Positions 10,642 through 22,541 of a stretch of DNA of 64,000 bases are shown piece after piece; positions within the stretch are counted from its first letter, which is position 1, and each line of letters begins with the position of its first letter. Where the stretch lies: contig JAHBBC010000026.1 in NCBI GenBank assembly GCA_019915015.1, forward strand, positions 124,001-188,000. Direction: 5' to 3'. The notes beneath the pieces were generated by a model. It was not told the origin of the DNA and searched no databases. It saw only the letters and a program-made list of their open reading frames with translations. Source of the DNA: Auriscalpium vulgare (lineage: Eukaryota > Basidiomycota > Agaricomycetes > Russulales > Auriscalpiaceae). Position numbers and translations under genes: made by a program.

Positions 10642-13289
10642 TCGAGTACGCCGGGTATCGTTTTGCAGACGACTGGTGGAATGAATGTGCGTCGCATCTT
10701 CCCGTCATTGTCTGCGCGGCATTCATGCTCTCACTTAGCGGACACTGCTGCGCGGAATCGCTCTGCTCAGTTGAATGTGACCAAGACGCCATCGTGGATG
10801 CGTACAGGCGTCCGGATACTGTGCCGACAAGCGTCAATATACAGCATATGCCTTCGCCGATGTCGACCCCTATTTCTCTTGCACCCAGTCACTCTACTCC
10901 CTCGCCTGCTCTGCCAAATCACCATGCTTTTCGAAATGCAGTCAATCCACGCATCCCGTCGCCAAGTCAGCCTGCTCCAATATTGTCGGCCGAGCGCAAG
11001 CGTGTCCACAACGGCGACCACGACAACTCCGCCGAGGACAGCACTCACGCACCGAGCGCAACGAAACGGCCGCGGGGGCGGCCGCGGAAGAGCGAAGCAC
11101 GGCCAGCGAGCAAGATCATCTTCGTCCATCGCCGCCTGGATCAATACGAAGGCGAATCAGAGCTGCCCGCCGATGCGATCATCGTGCGCATCAACTCCAG
11201 CAGGTATCTCGTCGGCTTGTCGTCTTCTGCTCGCAATATCGTGCGTGTAATATGATGTTCGTTCTACTTTGTTTGTTGATCGTTTGACAGGCGCAGTGTG
11301 AGGCGTGCAACGCTGCTGGGGCAGCATGTTTCAAAGGGCCGAATGAGGCCTGCACACTGTGCTCGCTACGAAAGCGGCCGTGCAAGCAATTAGCCCTTGC
11401 TACCCATGCAGAGACTCTTCAAGACAACGCACGCGCGCAGAAAAGCAATAGAATATTGGATTACTTTGACAAGCTTCCGGATACTAGCGGTGAGGGTCAC
11501 GCTCACGTTTCCACTCACCGTTCCTAAACGTAGTATTTGCATCCATAGCTGCCGCCAGCGCATCAAGCCAGGGATCCTGATCGGGCAGGGTGCCCAAGAA
11601 TTCGCACCGCGCCGCCTGACGTATACACACGAGCGCGGCGGGCTCCCGCGCGACACCGTCGTCGTCATTGTCAAGCAGGGCCAGCCTGCAGAAGTCATCG
11701 AGTACGCAGTGGGGCTGTATTCCCAGAATCAGAGCTCAGTACGCCCGTCCTCCGCGTCGTCGCCGTTTTTCAGACTCACGTCGTTGCAGACCGCGTGTAT
11801 GCAGTGCGCGGAGCGCAATGTGCCGTGCTTTCCGGGCCCGGGCGATGCGTGCACGTTGTGTGTGCTGCACGATGAGCCGTGTGCGGTAAGCGGGGCGGCA
11901 GATCTGCGGCTGGTAGACGTGCTGATGTGTGTCCAGATTTTTGTGCACGATGATATGGAGGCACTACGCGGCGGCCCTCGAAGCTGACCTCGAGCTGAGA
12001 CGTCCTGCAGACGCCGAGTTCCATGTTCATTGACAAGGACGAGCAGTTCCCAGAGGAGTACGTCGTTGCGGAGCTGACGCTGGCAGACCGGAAACGCCGC
12101 ACGCAGAATATCTCGTGGGAGGTATGCGTGGCCCCGCTGCAAAGTAAATATCCTATCTACCGCCATCCTCCAATCATGCTGAACAGAGAATGCGGTCGAA
12201 TGCGACACGTGCGCGAAGCTGGTGTGCCGTGCCTTCTGAACATTCACAAGGAAGAACCCGAGCGCGAGCGGATGCTCTCTGTGCCGCTGCGCAGGGCTCC
12301 CTGCCGTCCCCGCCATGAACGACGTGAGGATGAGGAGACGGCGAGGAAGAAAGCGAGCAAGTGGCCACGACGACGCCGTTGCCCTGCGATCCGCCTCTAG
12401 CAGGCAGGTACGCTTCTCTCGGCTTGCGTCTCATCCATACGAATACTCATATCGCTGTAGAAGGCCTCAGAGGGCGGACGAGTCGGAGAAGTGTACATAC
12501 TACCCCACCGTTCGTGACAAGGAGGACGAGGAGAAATACGCGGGAACGTCATCGTCGCGTATATTGAGAAGGCTGGCGCGGCTTCTCGTATGTCGTGGGC
12601 GTGTCGGCGCGCCGACGAACGAGGTGCGCACGCTGTTGACTCCTCGCAGGATTCATGACGAGCGTCTCCCGACAGGATGAGTGCGAGATGTGCCATTATG
12701 CGGTCACGAGGGAAGGCACGCGCTGCCCGTGTCTGCGCAGTGGCGAGAAGCGCAGGGGAGTGCGTGCTGTGCGGGTTGCGCCGCGCGCCGTGCGTCCGGT
12801 ATGAGCACGCCGCTGCACTTGTGGAAGCCATCAGCCGCCCCAGGACGAAGTGGTCAGCCTTTTCGGTGTCTGTGGTTTGCACATGGACTCACCACTGCGT
12901 TGTTAGCACCAACCAGCGCCCGCTGCGCCGGCGCGTCGGCCGGACGAGGACTTTTTCTCATCCAGCAAGTGAAATTGACGTTGAAGAACCTCAAATGGCG
13001 GCCACGCACAATCCTCCTCAACTGGACGCTTCCGAGACATCCACTCACGTCGATGATCAGGTGCAAATTGCGGCAATGCCTGATGACCTGTCTTCGCGCA
13101 AAAGGACGAAGCGGATGTTGATCTGCGGAGGCCGAAGAGCGAATGGCAGAGTTGGAGGCTAAGCGGCGCGAGATGCTGGAGAGGCAGCTTGCGGAGCAGC
13201 GCGAGATGGACAGGCATCTCGCGGGCGAGCGCGAGGTGTTCCTCCAGAAAATGAGCTTGGTGTTCGACAAGCGTGTGGGAATGCGATAG
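10642..13289 (+). pseudogene. Gene 1 copy in chimeric block, 5'-truncated and frameshifted
   Basis: Follows the gene at 35044 from inside exon 2 to its stop at 13287-13289. Exon 1 and the first half of exon 2 are absent because of the junction at 10640/10641. Single-base losses break the frame in exon 3 (gaccaagacg instead of gaccaaggacg), exon 5 (gccagcgcatc instead of gccagcggcatc) and several later exons. All four cysteine clusters can still be read at about 11298-11384, 11792-11878, 12200-12300 and 12690-12795. Without a promoter and exon 1 it is unlikely to make the full protein, unless some indels are assembly errors. Confidence 0.8.
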
Positions 13290-13984
13290 GTGTGCTTCGG
13301 CGTTTCGATGGTGTACGACTAGGGCGGTAGCTGGTTTGGTGATATGTAACGCGTCTGCTTTTTTCCCTGCGACAGACTTGCGAGCGAGCGCGTGGTCATC
13401 GACATAGGTTGGGTTACACGAAGCGCGTGGCGCGACGCGATTCCCATCAATACAGTCAGTGGCGCCTCTGAGTCTGCCCCACCCAGACCCTCCGTCTTTT
13501 CTTAACCCTGTAATCTGTCTTGCTCTTACAGAGTCCAACCAGAGACGAATGGACCGTACTGAAAGGCTGTACGCCCGCTTCACCGATCTAGGCTTTGGAG
13601 CCCGTCCCGTCTCTTGAGCGCATGTATCCACAACCAAGCTAACCGACGTCCAAAGCTACGCGTTCTGTTCCTTCTTTATCGGAAGATCGCAATACCCAGC
13701 CATACGGTGAGCACGCTGCGAGGCACGGCGAGGATGGAATCTGTACTTACGGTCATCATTTTCCTCATCCTCTCCTGAAGAATCAATGAGCTCTGCGTTT
13801 GAGCGGCGGTACAGCTGAGCTTCCTGCTGGGGCCTCTTGCTACGGTCGCAGTTGTAGAGCAATGAGCGCAGCTTGGCTGTCCTCTGCTCCGATCGGTGGC
13901 GGAGCAGACCAAGTCCCGTGCTCGTATTTCATGCACCGGCCGGCGGCACGCTTCGACACTCCACCACGCAGACGCACCGTCGAT

Positions 13985-15542
13985 ATGCAAGGGAACGCTC
14001 AGAACAATCCTCTTACTATGCCAAGCGCCTACATTCTGCAATTACACGTCTCCAGGCTTGCCGATCCCCGGGAGCGGACCGTACTACCGCTCTTTGCCAA
14101 CGAAGTGGTAAGCTGCGCACGACTAGCATCGCAAGCATAAAACGCTCACAGATCGTATCTGCAGCTTACCGCACTCGTATGCCTGTCAACATTGGGCACT
14201 GACCCAAAGCAGCGCCGCCGATAATCGTCTCTGCGAAAATGGCACTACTTGAGGCTCGTGCTAAAGGGGCACAGGGGTGGGCATTAACCTTCGGCCGTCA
14301 ACCTCGGAGGTGTGTTGCGTCGAAGGGTCCGTGGAGCCAGATCTCTGGTGGAGACACGAAAGTGCGTTGCATTTTGTCTCTGTTTTGGCGCAATGCCCAT
14401 GTTTCCTCCTCCCCTGCAGGCGGCGTCGCTTTGAGGCGTTCACAGGCATTACATGTATCTAAAGACGACCTAAGTAATGCATTCAAGCCCCCACAGATAA
14501 ATCCTCGGCCATCGCACCTGCGAGTACGAGCAGGACTCCCTCGACTATAGCCCCTATCTCCCAACCGCCTCATTCGCAGCATAATGTGAATCTACACGGT
14601 TCTATTGCTCCGCAGGGTCAATCAGGTATGTCCACGGTACGTCAGGAATCGCTCGGTGCGCCGGCGACGATCCAGACTCCAATGGTCAATCGGCCGACGG
14701 CCAAGCGCGTCCGCTACGACGACGACGACGAGGGAGGCGACAGCACATATTCACCTCGCGCGACCAGTGGCGAAAGGACAAGGTGCGGAAGAGCGGCATG
14801 AAGACCAAAAATGCGAAAAGAGGCGACTTCATACATAGAGAAATAAAATACGTCAACGAACCTCTGCCTGTCGACTATGTTAAAGCAAAGGTTGGGGATA
14901 AAACCTACCTCGTTGGCAAGAGTCGTCGCCGCGCAAGCTCGTGCGTATGCTGTTTGTTCTGATTATTGTGCTGTGCTAATTTCTTCGCAGGTGCAATGCA
15001 CGGCATGCCACAAGGCTGGAGTAACGTGCTTCGCAGGGCCGAATGAAACCTGCACCCTTTGCTCGACGCGCAGGCAGACATGCCGGCCGCACCTGCAAAC
15101 ACGCCCCTTGCACTGCTGCTGCTGCACAAGACAATGCACGCGTGACGACGGACAATCACGGGGTTGATCACTTCGATACAGTGCCTACTCCTGCTTACCG
15201 CCACGGTGAGTTTCCAATCATCGTTCAGCGCGCGCTCCTGATCCTGGTCCTTTAACTCCTAGGTGGTGTCGGCGCTGAAGCCGTCCGCGCAGCGAACCCC
15301 AGCTATAGCGGTGGGCCCGCGCTCGCCCGCCCGACGCAAGCCAACGAGCGCCTCGAGATTGCGAGCAACATCAACATTGTCGAGACAGCTGGCAGTGCTC
15401 CACGGCCTTCTGGCACCAGCGCGTTTCCAGAAGACTCTGAACTCCCGAAGATTGAAAGGGATGAGAGCATCGTGTTCTCAGAGGAGTACGTTGTCGTCCC
15501 GCTGATTTCGAAGTCAAAGTGGAGATGCGTCGCGGGCAAAAT
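13985..15542 (+). pseudogene. Gene 2 copy in chimeric block, 5' part only
   Basis: Copy of the gene at 38770, starting at the same ATG and running through exon 5 to the inverted-repeat element inserted after GCAAAAT (15536-15542). It contains single-base indels relative to 38770-40341, for example in exon 2 (ggaggtgtgttgcg instead of ggaggcggtgttgcg). Sequence after the element is not gene 2 but unit position 7139, so exons 6-7 are missing and the gene cannot be completed here. Confidence 0.85.
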
Positions 15543-17118
15543 GAGGGACTTCAGTAGCGTGCCAGACCAGTCGGGGCTGGTATGTGCAGCCCGACCGGTC
15601 CTGGCGGGATCCCGCCCGTACCGCGCGGACTCAGCGCGCCCAGCGATGCTGGAGCAGCTGGAGCCCGTGCGCAGCGAGGGAGACCGCCAGGACCGGGCGG
15701 ATGCCGCCCGGTCTGTGCGCCGCTCGGGAGCCCCGCAACCATCGCCGCCCGCCGCCGTCGGTGCGCCTGGTCTGTGCGGGCCCGCCTCGTCCACGCGCGT
15801 GCCCCTTGCCGCCCTCACCGCGCGCCCCTCGCCGCCTGCACTGCGCACCCCTTGTCGCCCTCGCTGCGCGCCCCTTGTCGCCCTCGCTGCGCGCCCCTGC
15901 TCGTCGCCCGCACCGCGCACCCCTCGTCGCCCGCACCGCCCGCCCCGCTCGTCGCCCGCACCGCGCGCCCCTGCTCGTCTGAGTCGCCCTCGCTGCGCGC
16001 CTCGCGCTGCGAACGTTGTCGCCCTTGCCGCACGCCCCTCGTCGCCGTCGTCGTGCGCCCCTGCTCCTCGCCTGCGTCGCGTCGCCTGCTGCATGCGCAG
16101 CGTCCTGGCTGCACGTCCATGTGCGCTGCCCTCGCTGCGTGTCGTCCTTGCTGCGTGTTGGCCTGGCTGCGCGTCGTTCTTGTCGCGCGCCCTGCACGCC
16201 GTCCTCCCTGCGCAGCCAGGAGGCACCTGGTGTGGCGCCATACAAGGCTGCACAGGCACGTCTCAACATATAGTGGGGGGCTGGGTGGCCGGGCGTGCTG
16301 GCGTGCGGGCGTGCGGGCGCGGAAACAAGGCAGGAGTGCCTGCATTGGCAAGTGAAGCCCAATTCCCACGATGTGCTGTCAACAAAACCACGTGACCGAG
16401 GGGCCGCGTGGCAGGTTCAACGCGGCGCAAGGCCACTTTCTCCCCACTACCACCTGCCCCCAACCACCACACCGTCCCAACACCCCGCACTCTCACCATC
16501 ATCTCGAAACCGACCGCCAGGTGCGTACGACGAGGCGGCAACGAGGGGCGGCGCGCTGCGAGGTCCAGGCGACGGCCCCGGCGTGCAGCGAGGCGAGGAT
16601 GTGCGCAATAAATCATGAGGTCGACAATTGCGCGCAGCGAGGGCCACGCATAGGCGTGCGGGCAACGAAGGGCGCGCGACGAGGACCGCGACAAGCGAAC
16701 AGAGGCGACGAAGGCGCGCAGGGAAGGCGACGAGCAGGGGCGCGCGGTGCGGGCGACGAGGGGTGCGCGGTGCGGGCGACGAGCAGGGGCGCGCGGTGCA
16801 GGCGACAAGGGGCGCTCAGTGCAGGCGGCGAGGGGCGCGCGGTGAGGGCGGCAAGGGGCACGCGCGTGGACGAGGCGGGCCCGCACAGACCAGGCGCACC
16901 GATGGCGGCGGGCGGCGATGGTTGCGGGGCTCCCGAGCGGCGCACAGACCGGGCGGCATCCGCCCGGTCCTGGCGGTCTCCCTCGCTGCGCACGGGCTCC
17001 AGCTGCTCCAGCATCGCTGGGCGCGCTGAGTCCGCGCGGTACGGGCGGGATCCGCGCCATGACCGGGCGGGCTGCACATACGAGCCCCGCCCGGTCCGGG
17101 ACGCAACTGAAGTAGTAC
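15543..17118. mobile_element. Long-inverted-repeat element, copy in chimeric block
   Basis: 1576 bp, nearly identical to 40342-41921. The left end follows GCAAAAT at 15536-15542. The right end is intact to its last base at 17118, but no GCAAAAT follows; instead the sequence becomes unit 7139. The copy therefore lost its right target duplication through a rearrangement at its own terminus. No transposase-like reading frame; see the entry at 40342 for structure. Confidence 0.85.
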
Positions 17119-20100
17119 CGAGCGCCTTGCTCTGCTGGCACATGTGAGCATCTTCATACCCATTCTTCTCGCTTGAAGTTAATCTGACGACCGACGCTCT
17201 TCTTTTGAAGCTCGGATCTCGTCAATTCTGCCCTCTTTACGACAGCGGGGCAAATTTTGCCGCGAGTCGTGCCGAACACATGTCTTTGCGCGCGCGCTGC
17301 AGGATCATATCGATGACCGCGGATCGTTTGAGATCGCAGGACTGAGTGCTTGCGCAGAACACAGATGGCAGGTTAGTATATTGTTCTCCTTGTTCTGCCC
17401 CTTGAGCCCGCCTAACAGCCCCGTCTTCCACAGCGCCGAGAGTTTCCCGTCCAACACGACACGCGCACTCCGAGCTCGAGCGGCGGACCTGGCGAGCAGC
17501 GACATCGAGGCGGCAAGCGGGAGCAGCGCCGCAATCGCGATGGCAACGTCCTTCTTGCGAACAGCTGCAGGCCGCCTGCCTCCCTTGCCGCTTTCGCGCC
17601 CAGACCTGGAGTATGCGGGTACAGAGGAAGCTCAGCGTCGTGCAAGTCGAAAGAGACCCTTGCGCGCGCGCGCGCTGAAGAGACATTTCCTCGACATCGC
17701 GACTTACGAGTGAGTATTCGCGTGTGCTCTTATCTTTCACAGTATCCTCACGGTTCTCTCGCGACAGCTATGCTCCTTCTGCCAAAGATTTACGACCACG
17801 ATGCCTGTGCCGTGCCGTATCTACGTCGTCGTCCTAGTCTTCTCCAGGACACGCGCCTTCTGCTATGGACGGTATCAACATACTTTCAACAAGATGCACA
17901 CGGGCGTTTAATCACACCTGGTACGTGTGTTGTCTGTTAAGCGTATCGTAGCAGTAACTAATCAATGAATCAAACAGAAAACGGGCTACTGTACCCAGGT
18001 TGAAGACACGGCCCGACGGACGGGCGGCACTCGCTACTGCACGCACGCCTGACACCGCCCCCATTGAGTCTGCACGCACGCAGTGGTCCTCCGCAGGTTA
18101 TGCGGTCGAGCGCACGGCGTTCGAGTGCTCTAACCGCGCTTTCTCCGACGATCCAGTCAGCGGAGCCGCGCCAACAACTGCTTACGCATCGTGCATGCGC
18201 AGAACAACGTGCCAACGGGATCAGGAGCGTCCGATATAAATGCACTCCTAGGTGCTTAGTGGAATGGTACGCAGTTTTGTTTTTCGAGCTTTCTGAGCCC
18301 AAAACTGACGCTCCATTGCAGTCCATGTCCGGCTACCCAGGCCGTAGACGTGCTCGCCTGGGCGCCCGACAGTCCGCAAGCACGCGCGGTGCCATTATCC
18401 CTTCACGAATTTCACCCTCCAACAGGCGCTGCGCGAGCCCGTGCTGTCCAGCAGCTCCCTCCCTCTCCTCCGTTCTGAAAATTGTCAGCTTCCTCCAATT
18501 CGAGCGCATTCAAGGGTCCCCAAGTCTCGGCGTTTGCTGTGGCTTTCATTGCGCCGGCGGGTCTGTCCCGATCGTCAAGTCCCAGCGCACGGACGCTCTA
18601 TCGCTACATGCGTGCCGCAGCGCCGCATCATCTCTGAATCCGACAGCCGCTCGATCCATGCCCACTTCCCTGTCAGCGGCCAGCTGAGGTCTCTCGAAAA
18701 CCACGACGAGCGCCCTCGAGGAGGCTTCTGCCTTGTGAGTTGTTCTTGACAAGGACCAGCAAGCTTACTCATTCCTGAACAACAGTGCGTGCTTTCAGTC
18801 GTCGCGGGCGCAGTGTACTAGTCGCTTCGCCGTAAGGTGACGCCACATGCATACAGGGTCCGTCGTCCGTCGTTCAAGCACAAGCAGCACAGGCCTCGTG
18901 CCGCACGTCAAGTCGTTCAACAATCGGACCGCAGATCGTGCACGCGCGTAGCACACGCGGCCCAAACGGTGCCTCTCATGCATCCACGGAGAATCTGCCG
19001 CCGCCGCTCGCTGAAGCGGCTGTCCAGGTCCGGCGGGACGATCGACAACGACGACCGGCACCTGGAGAGTCGCCGCCAACCTTTCCACTGCCACAAAGCC
19101 CACGTGCGCCGTGTCGATCGCGCTGCTATCCATCCTGTGCGCTGTTTCTTCGACGCACGCTTCTGTATCGTGAGTTTGTTCCACATCCTTGCCGGCAACT
19201 CACTCATTTTCATGTATCAGTGCATGCGCTACACATAACCGATCACACAAGGTGCATTTTCATGCGCAGGCATGGCGCACGCCGATGGTGCCTGTGACAG
19301 CGAGCACTCCATGCGTTCGTTGTCCGTCACGTCCTGTGTAGGCACTGTGCACGCCACGCCGCACTGAGACTTCGTCCTCGCCCGCGTTGCATGCCGCCGA
19401 CTCCCGCCGCACAGCCTGCGCACGGACCATCCGCAGTGTGTGGGCGGCCCAGGTCCATCGCAGGCGAACATGCCGCAAGCGTCGCCTCACGTGCCGGCAA
19501 ATGCATCGCCATTCAACGGCGCGCTCTTCCCTCAGCTGTCGGGTACTCCGCCCCAGCGTCCCGGCAGTTCTCCCCGCAGCAGGCCATCTGTATGCTCACA
19601 GGCCCTCCACCGTTGGCTCAGGAACAGGAACGATTCACCGGTTCTGGCGGCAATACACGCAGCAGCACATGCCCGATACAAAGACAGAATGCTCGACTCC
19701 CTCATCGCTTTGCCTCTTGCTCGCGGACATGGCAAACGCCGACGCGTGGGTGCGACGTCGACACCGCGCTCTCGGCCGCCGTCGCAGCTAGCTCGCCACC
19801 GATCTACAAACGGCCAACTCCGTCCATTGCGCGCACGAAGGTTCCCAGCATGCATTTCGCCCCAGAATTGCCTGCGGACGACGCCAGCCTCGCGACAGGG
19901 TCACACGGCATCCGCGCGTGGACCTCATTGTCGCTCACCTTCGCCGGCGCCGCCGCGGGTAACATGGCGGGTACGACGCCGCACTCCAGCGCGGGCGACT
20001 CGAGAAGCAGCAGCAGGCGTTCCCAGCCACAAATGACCTGCCGTGCAGGAAGTCCATGTCCACCGGCGACGACGCGCGCGGGCTTGATGCGTTCAAGTCG

Positions 20101-20640
20101 CGCGCCGAACGGGTCCAGAAGTCACGAGCGCGCGATGCAGCGCCCTGCGCAAAGTCGCTGTCAGGAATGTTTGCGCGTGCGTATCACCCTGAGCACAATC
20201 GTGCGATGTCTAATATTTTTGCAGTACAGTAACAGGCCGTGCCGTCGCCCCGACATCGAGCATCCGGCACATGTCTATGTGTGCAGACTCCGTCCTCGGC
20301 CCATCAACATTGGCCCCGCGTCAGCATGCCACCTCCATCTCCATTAATGGCCGACTTGTGGTGCTTCCGTCCAGCGTGCTCAAACATCGTGAGTTTGTAC
20401 TTTGATCTGTGGAGGGAACTTTCTCATTCTCTCGTTGTATCAGTAAGTGCGGCGCCGCAAAGACAACGTGCTCGAATGCCCCGTAGCATCGTCGGAGTCG
20501 CCGAGCACGACGTAGGCGCCCTGCGCAGCGCACCGCGCTCATGCGTCGACACTGTGCTCTCAGTGGCCATCGCAGCTATACGTGCTCGCCACCGGTCCAC
20601 GGTCCTCTGCAAGACGCAGTTGGAACGAGTCTTCTAGTCC
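17119..20640 (+). other. Second copy of the unassigned spliced-looking region
   Basis: Repeats 7139-10640 and continues past the point where copy 1 is interrupted. Here the stretch ending in LPSSVLKH (about 20250-20386) stays in frame because the T missing near 10331 is present. It reads to a stop near 20637 in the preferred frame of the last exon-like stretch. No family recognised. Confidence 0.3.
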
Positions 20641-22104
20641 GCAAATATTTGCTCAAGGTCACCGACGCCAGCGACAGGATCACACGGCACCTGCCCGCGG
20701 ACCTGATCGTAGTCACAGCTCGCAACAGGCGTGAACGTGCGCCGGCTCCCTCCGACGACGGTATGCCCACAGCAACACCCGGTGGCAACAAGGGTTGCTG
20801 CCACGCGTTCAATTACACCCCCATCATCGTCGATGGAAACCTCAGCAACCGCGTCCGCAGGCTTTAAAGCACCCGCTCATCAGCCCGCCCGCTGCCTCCT
20901 CTGCACCGCGTCATGGTGTCGTTTCCCCCCCGTCGTAGACTCGCCCCTCCTGATGCCCTCGCATCCACCCAATCCCAGGCCCGGGTATGCAGTCACACCA
21001 GCGCAGTAGGTGTGACGCTCGACCCGGTCGCGCCGGCACTGGCGCCGGAGTTCGACCTCCACCGCCCGCTGAGCGAGAAGTCGCTCTCAGGAATTCTTGC
21101 GCGTGCGTATCCCTGCTGCCAAAAATCGTGCGTTGTCCTAATATTAGCGCACATAGTGCATACATACATGGTGTCCGGAAACTCCACGTGCGGAGAGGCC
21201 ATCCTCGATGCGTTTCCCGGCCGATTGGCAACCCGGGGCGCTGCGACGCTTAGCTGGTGGGAGGCGTAGGCGCGCCACTGCGACGATCAGCAGGGTGCAG
21301 GCAGCTGCAGCCCCGCCGCTGCATCGCGGACACGGAGCGCAACTGGCTCTTGTCCGTCGGTCAGGGACACGGACGCGGGGGCGCCATCAGCAGTGAGTAC
21401 GGACCTGCAAATCTGTGGCGCATGTGTGACATGCGCTGGCAGGACGTTGGACGTGCTTGCACGAGATGCACTTGCGCAACGGTCGGCCGCAACATACGAA
21501 CATGGCGAGCCGCGGCACACATCAGCATTCGACGCAGGAGAGGAGTGCGGCGCGGGCAATGATTGGGACGGGAGCGGAGTGGGGAGGGGGCACGGCGCAT
21601 GCGGGCAAGGTGAACGGTGCCGCGGAGGTGTATGTAGCGCAGAGTGGTCGTATAATGAAAGATGAAGGCCGCGCGGCATCCGGACCAGCGGCCCACCCAG
21701 CGGCCCACCCAGCGGCCCACTGCACCCGCCCCGCGGCCATGACGAGCGCTCGCCAGCGGCTGTGACCCGGCCTCTACGCGCGGCGCTCGCTACAGCGGTC
21801 TGGAGGGCGACGAAGTCCTCGAAATATCGTCGCAAGATAAGATGCAGCGCGAGAGGGGCACCGCCGGCGATATATGCGGTGACCGGCGCGCGTGGCGGCG
21901 GATCTGGCTTCTTCCACGCTGCGTCCGCGCCTCCGCCTACCTCGTCCAACGGTGCGTGCAGAGGTGCGTGCAGAAGAGGAGATGAAGGCAACTGCTCGGC
22001 TGCACCAAGGCATCGTCCAGCCCATTACAGAGCTGATTTTCAGTTATCATTATGATTGTACGCAAGTGTAGCTATCGACTACTATGTACGAATATGAGGT
22101 TAGG
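20641..22104 (+). other. Unit tail with degenerate cassette fragments
   Basis: At about 20672-20735 an open frame contains LPADLIVVTA, resembling the cassette of gene 1 (LPADAIIVRI). At about 21080-21110 EKSLSGILAR repeats AKSLSGMFAR found near 10160, each followed by a gtgcgt donor. Cysteine-rich fragments without the full six-cysteine spacing follow at about 21395-21470. No complete gene could be built. The same sequence lies at 33143-34606. Confidence 0.35.
21687..21720. repeat. Short tandem repeat, 12 bp x 3
   Basis: Three near-consecutive copies of agcggcccaccc. It is also present at about 34189-34222 in copy 2. Confidence 0.85.
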
Positions 22105-22541
22105 GTTTGGGTGACGTAGCCGGTCGCTCGCAAAACACGAGTCGTCCGGTCGTAAGTACTCGTCCGAGCCGTCGTCGTCCTTGCTACGCTTGTCACCATG
22201 CTCGTATCCTCAGAAAGATCTCCAAATGGACTCCATCTGTGTCTGTCATGTCCACGATAGTATCCACGAGCGCGCAGCGTGTATGCGGACCAGCACGGTT
22301 GGCGTCGCTCTTTGCGTCATAAGTAATCGCCTTCCATTCGGTGAGCAAGGTCCGAGCAACGGTAGTTCCGTACTTACACTCATCGTAGCTCCTCCCGCCG
22401 GCGCTTTGCTGGCGATGCGCTACTCGGGCGGACACATAACGCAACCGATCGAGATCCCCGTCACGCTGACCCGTTATCTCCCCACCCCTATATGATCCCG
22501 CCTCGCTTGGAGTCCGCTACGACGAGTGCGCCAGACAAATC
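22105..22541 (+). promoter_or_regulatory. Upstream region of shortened gene 1, copy 2
   Basis: About 440 bases with no convincing gene separate the unit tail from the ATG at 22542. A single ttaggg-like string occurs near 22102. I see no clear TATA box and place no transcription start. The same sequence precedes the full gene 1 (34607-35043), so the truncated and full copies share a promoter region. Confidence 0.4.

Larger units (their letters stand above)
10641..17118. repeat. Chimeric 6.5-kb block, copy of 35393-41921
   Basis: From 10642 the sequence follows 35393 onward (also position 399 of the unit) and, past about 11950, follows the 36.7-41.9 kb version rather than the 12.5-kb unit. It ends exactly at the right end of the inverted-repeat element (17118), then continues with unit position 7139. 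It carries gene 1 without exon 1 and part of exon 2, gene 2 up to exon 5, and the element. Within about 11950-15200 there are many single-base indels relative to 36690-40000, while the flanks are nearly identical. This pattern suggests either pseudogene decay or local consensus error. Confidence 0.9.
17119..22482. repeat. 12.5-kb segmental unit, right part (unit 7139-12502)
   Basis: 17119-20620 repeats 7139-10640 (shift 9980, 9981 after a 1-base indel), and 20640-22482 matches 33142-34984. Unit bases 7139-10640 are therefore present twice, on either side of the chimeric block. The last 380 bases form the upstream region of the next gene 1 copy. Confidence 0.95.

Noticed and set aside
21287..21991. 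234-codon minus-strand frame in the unit tail
   Set aside because: Pro/Ala/His-rich and without motif; it overlaps sequence with cassette-like remains on the plus strand.
22095..22115. TTAGGG-like strings (also near 38097 and 38178) as possible internal telomere repeats
   Set aside because: Each occurs singly, not in tandem, which is expected by chance; no evidence of a chromosome end.
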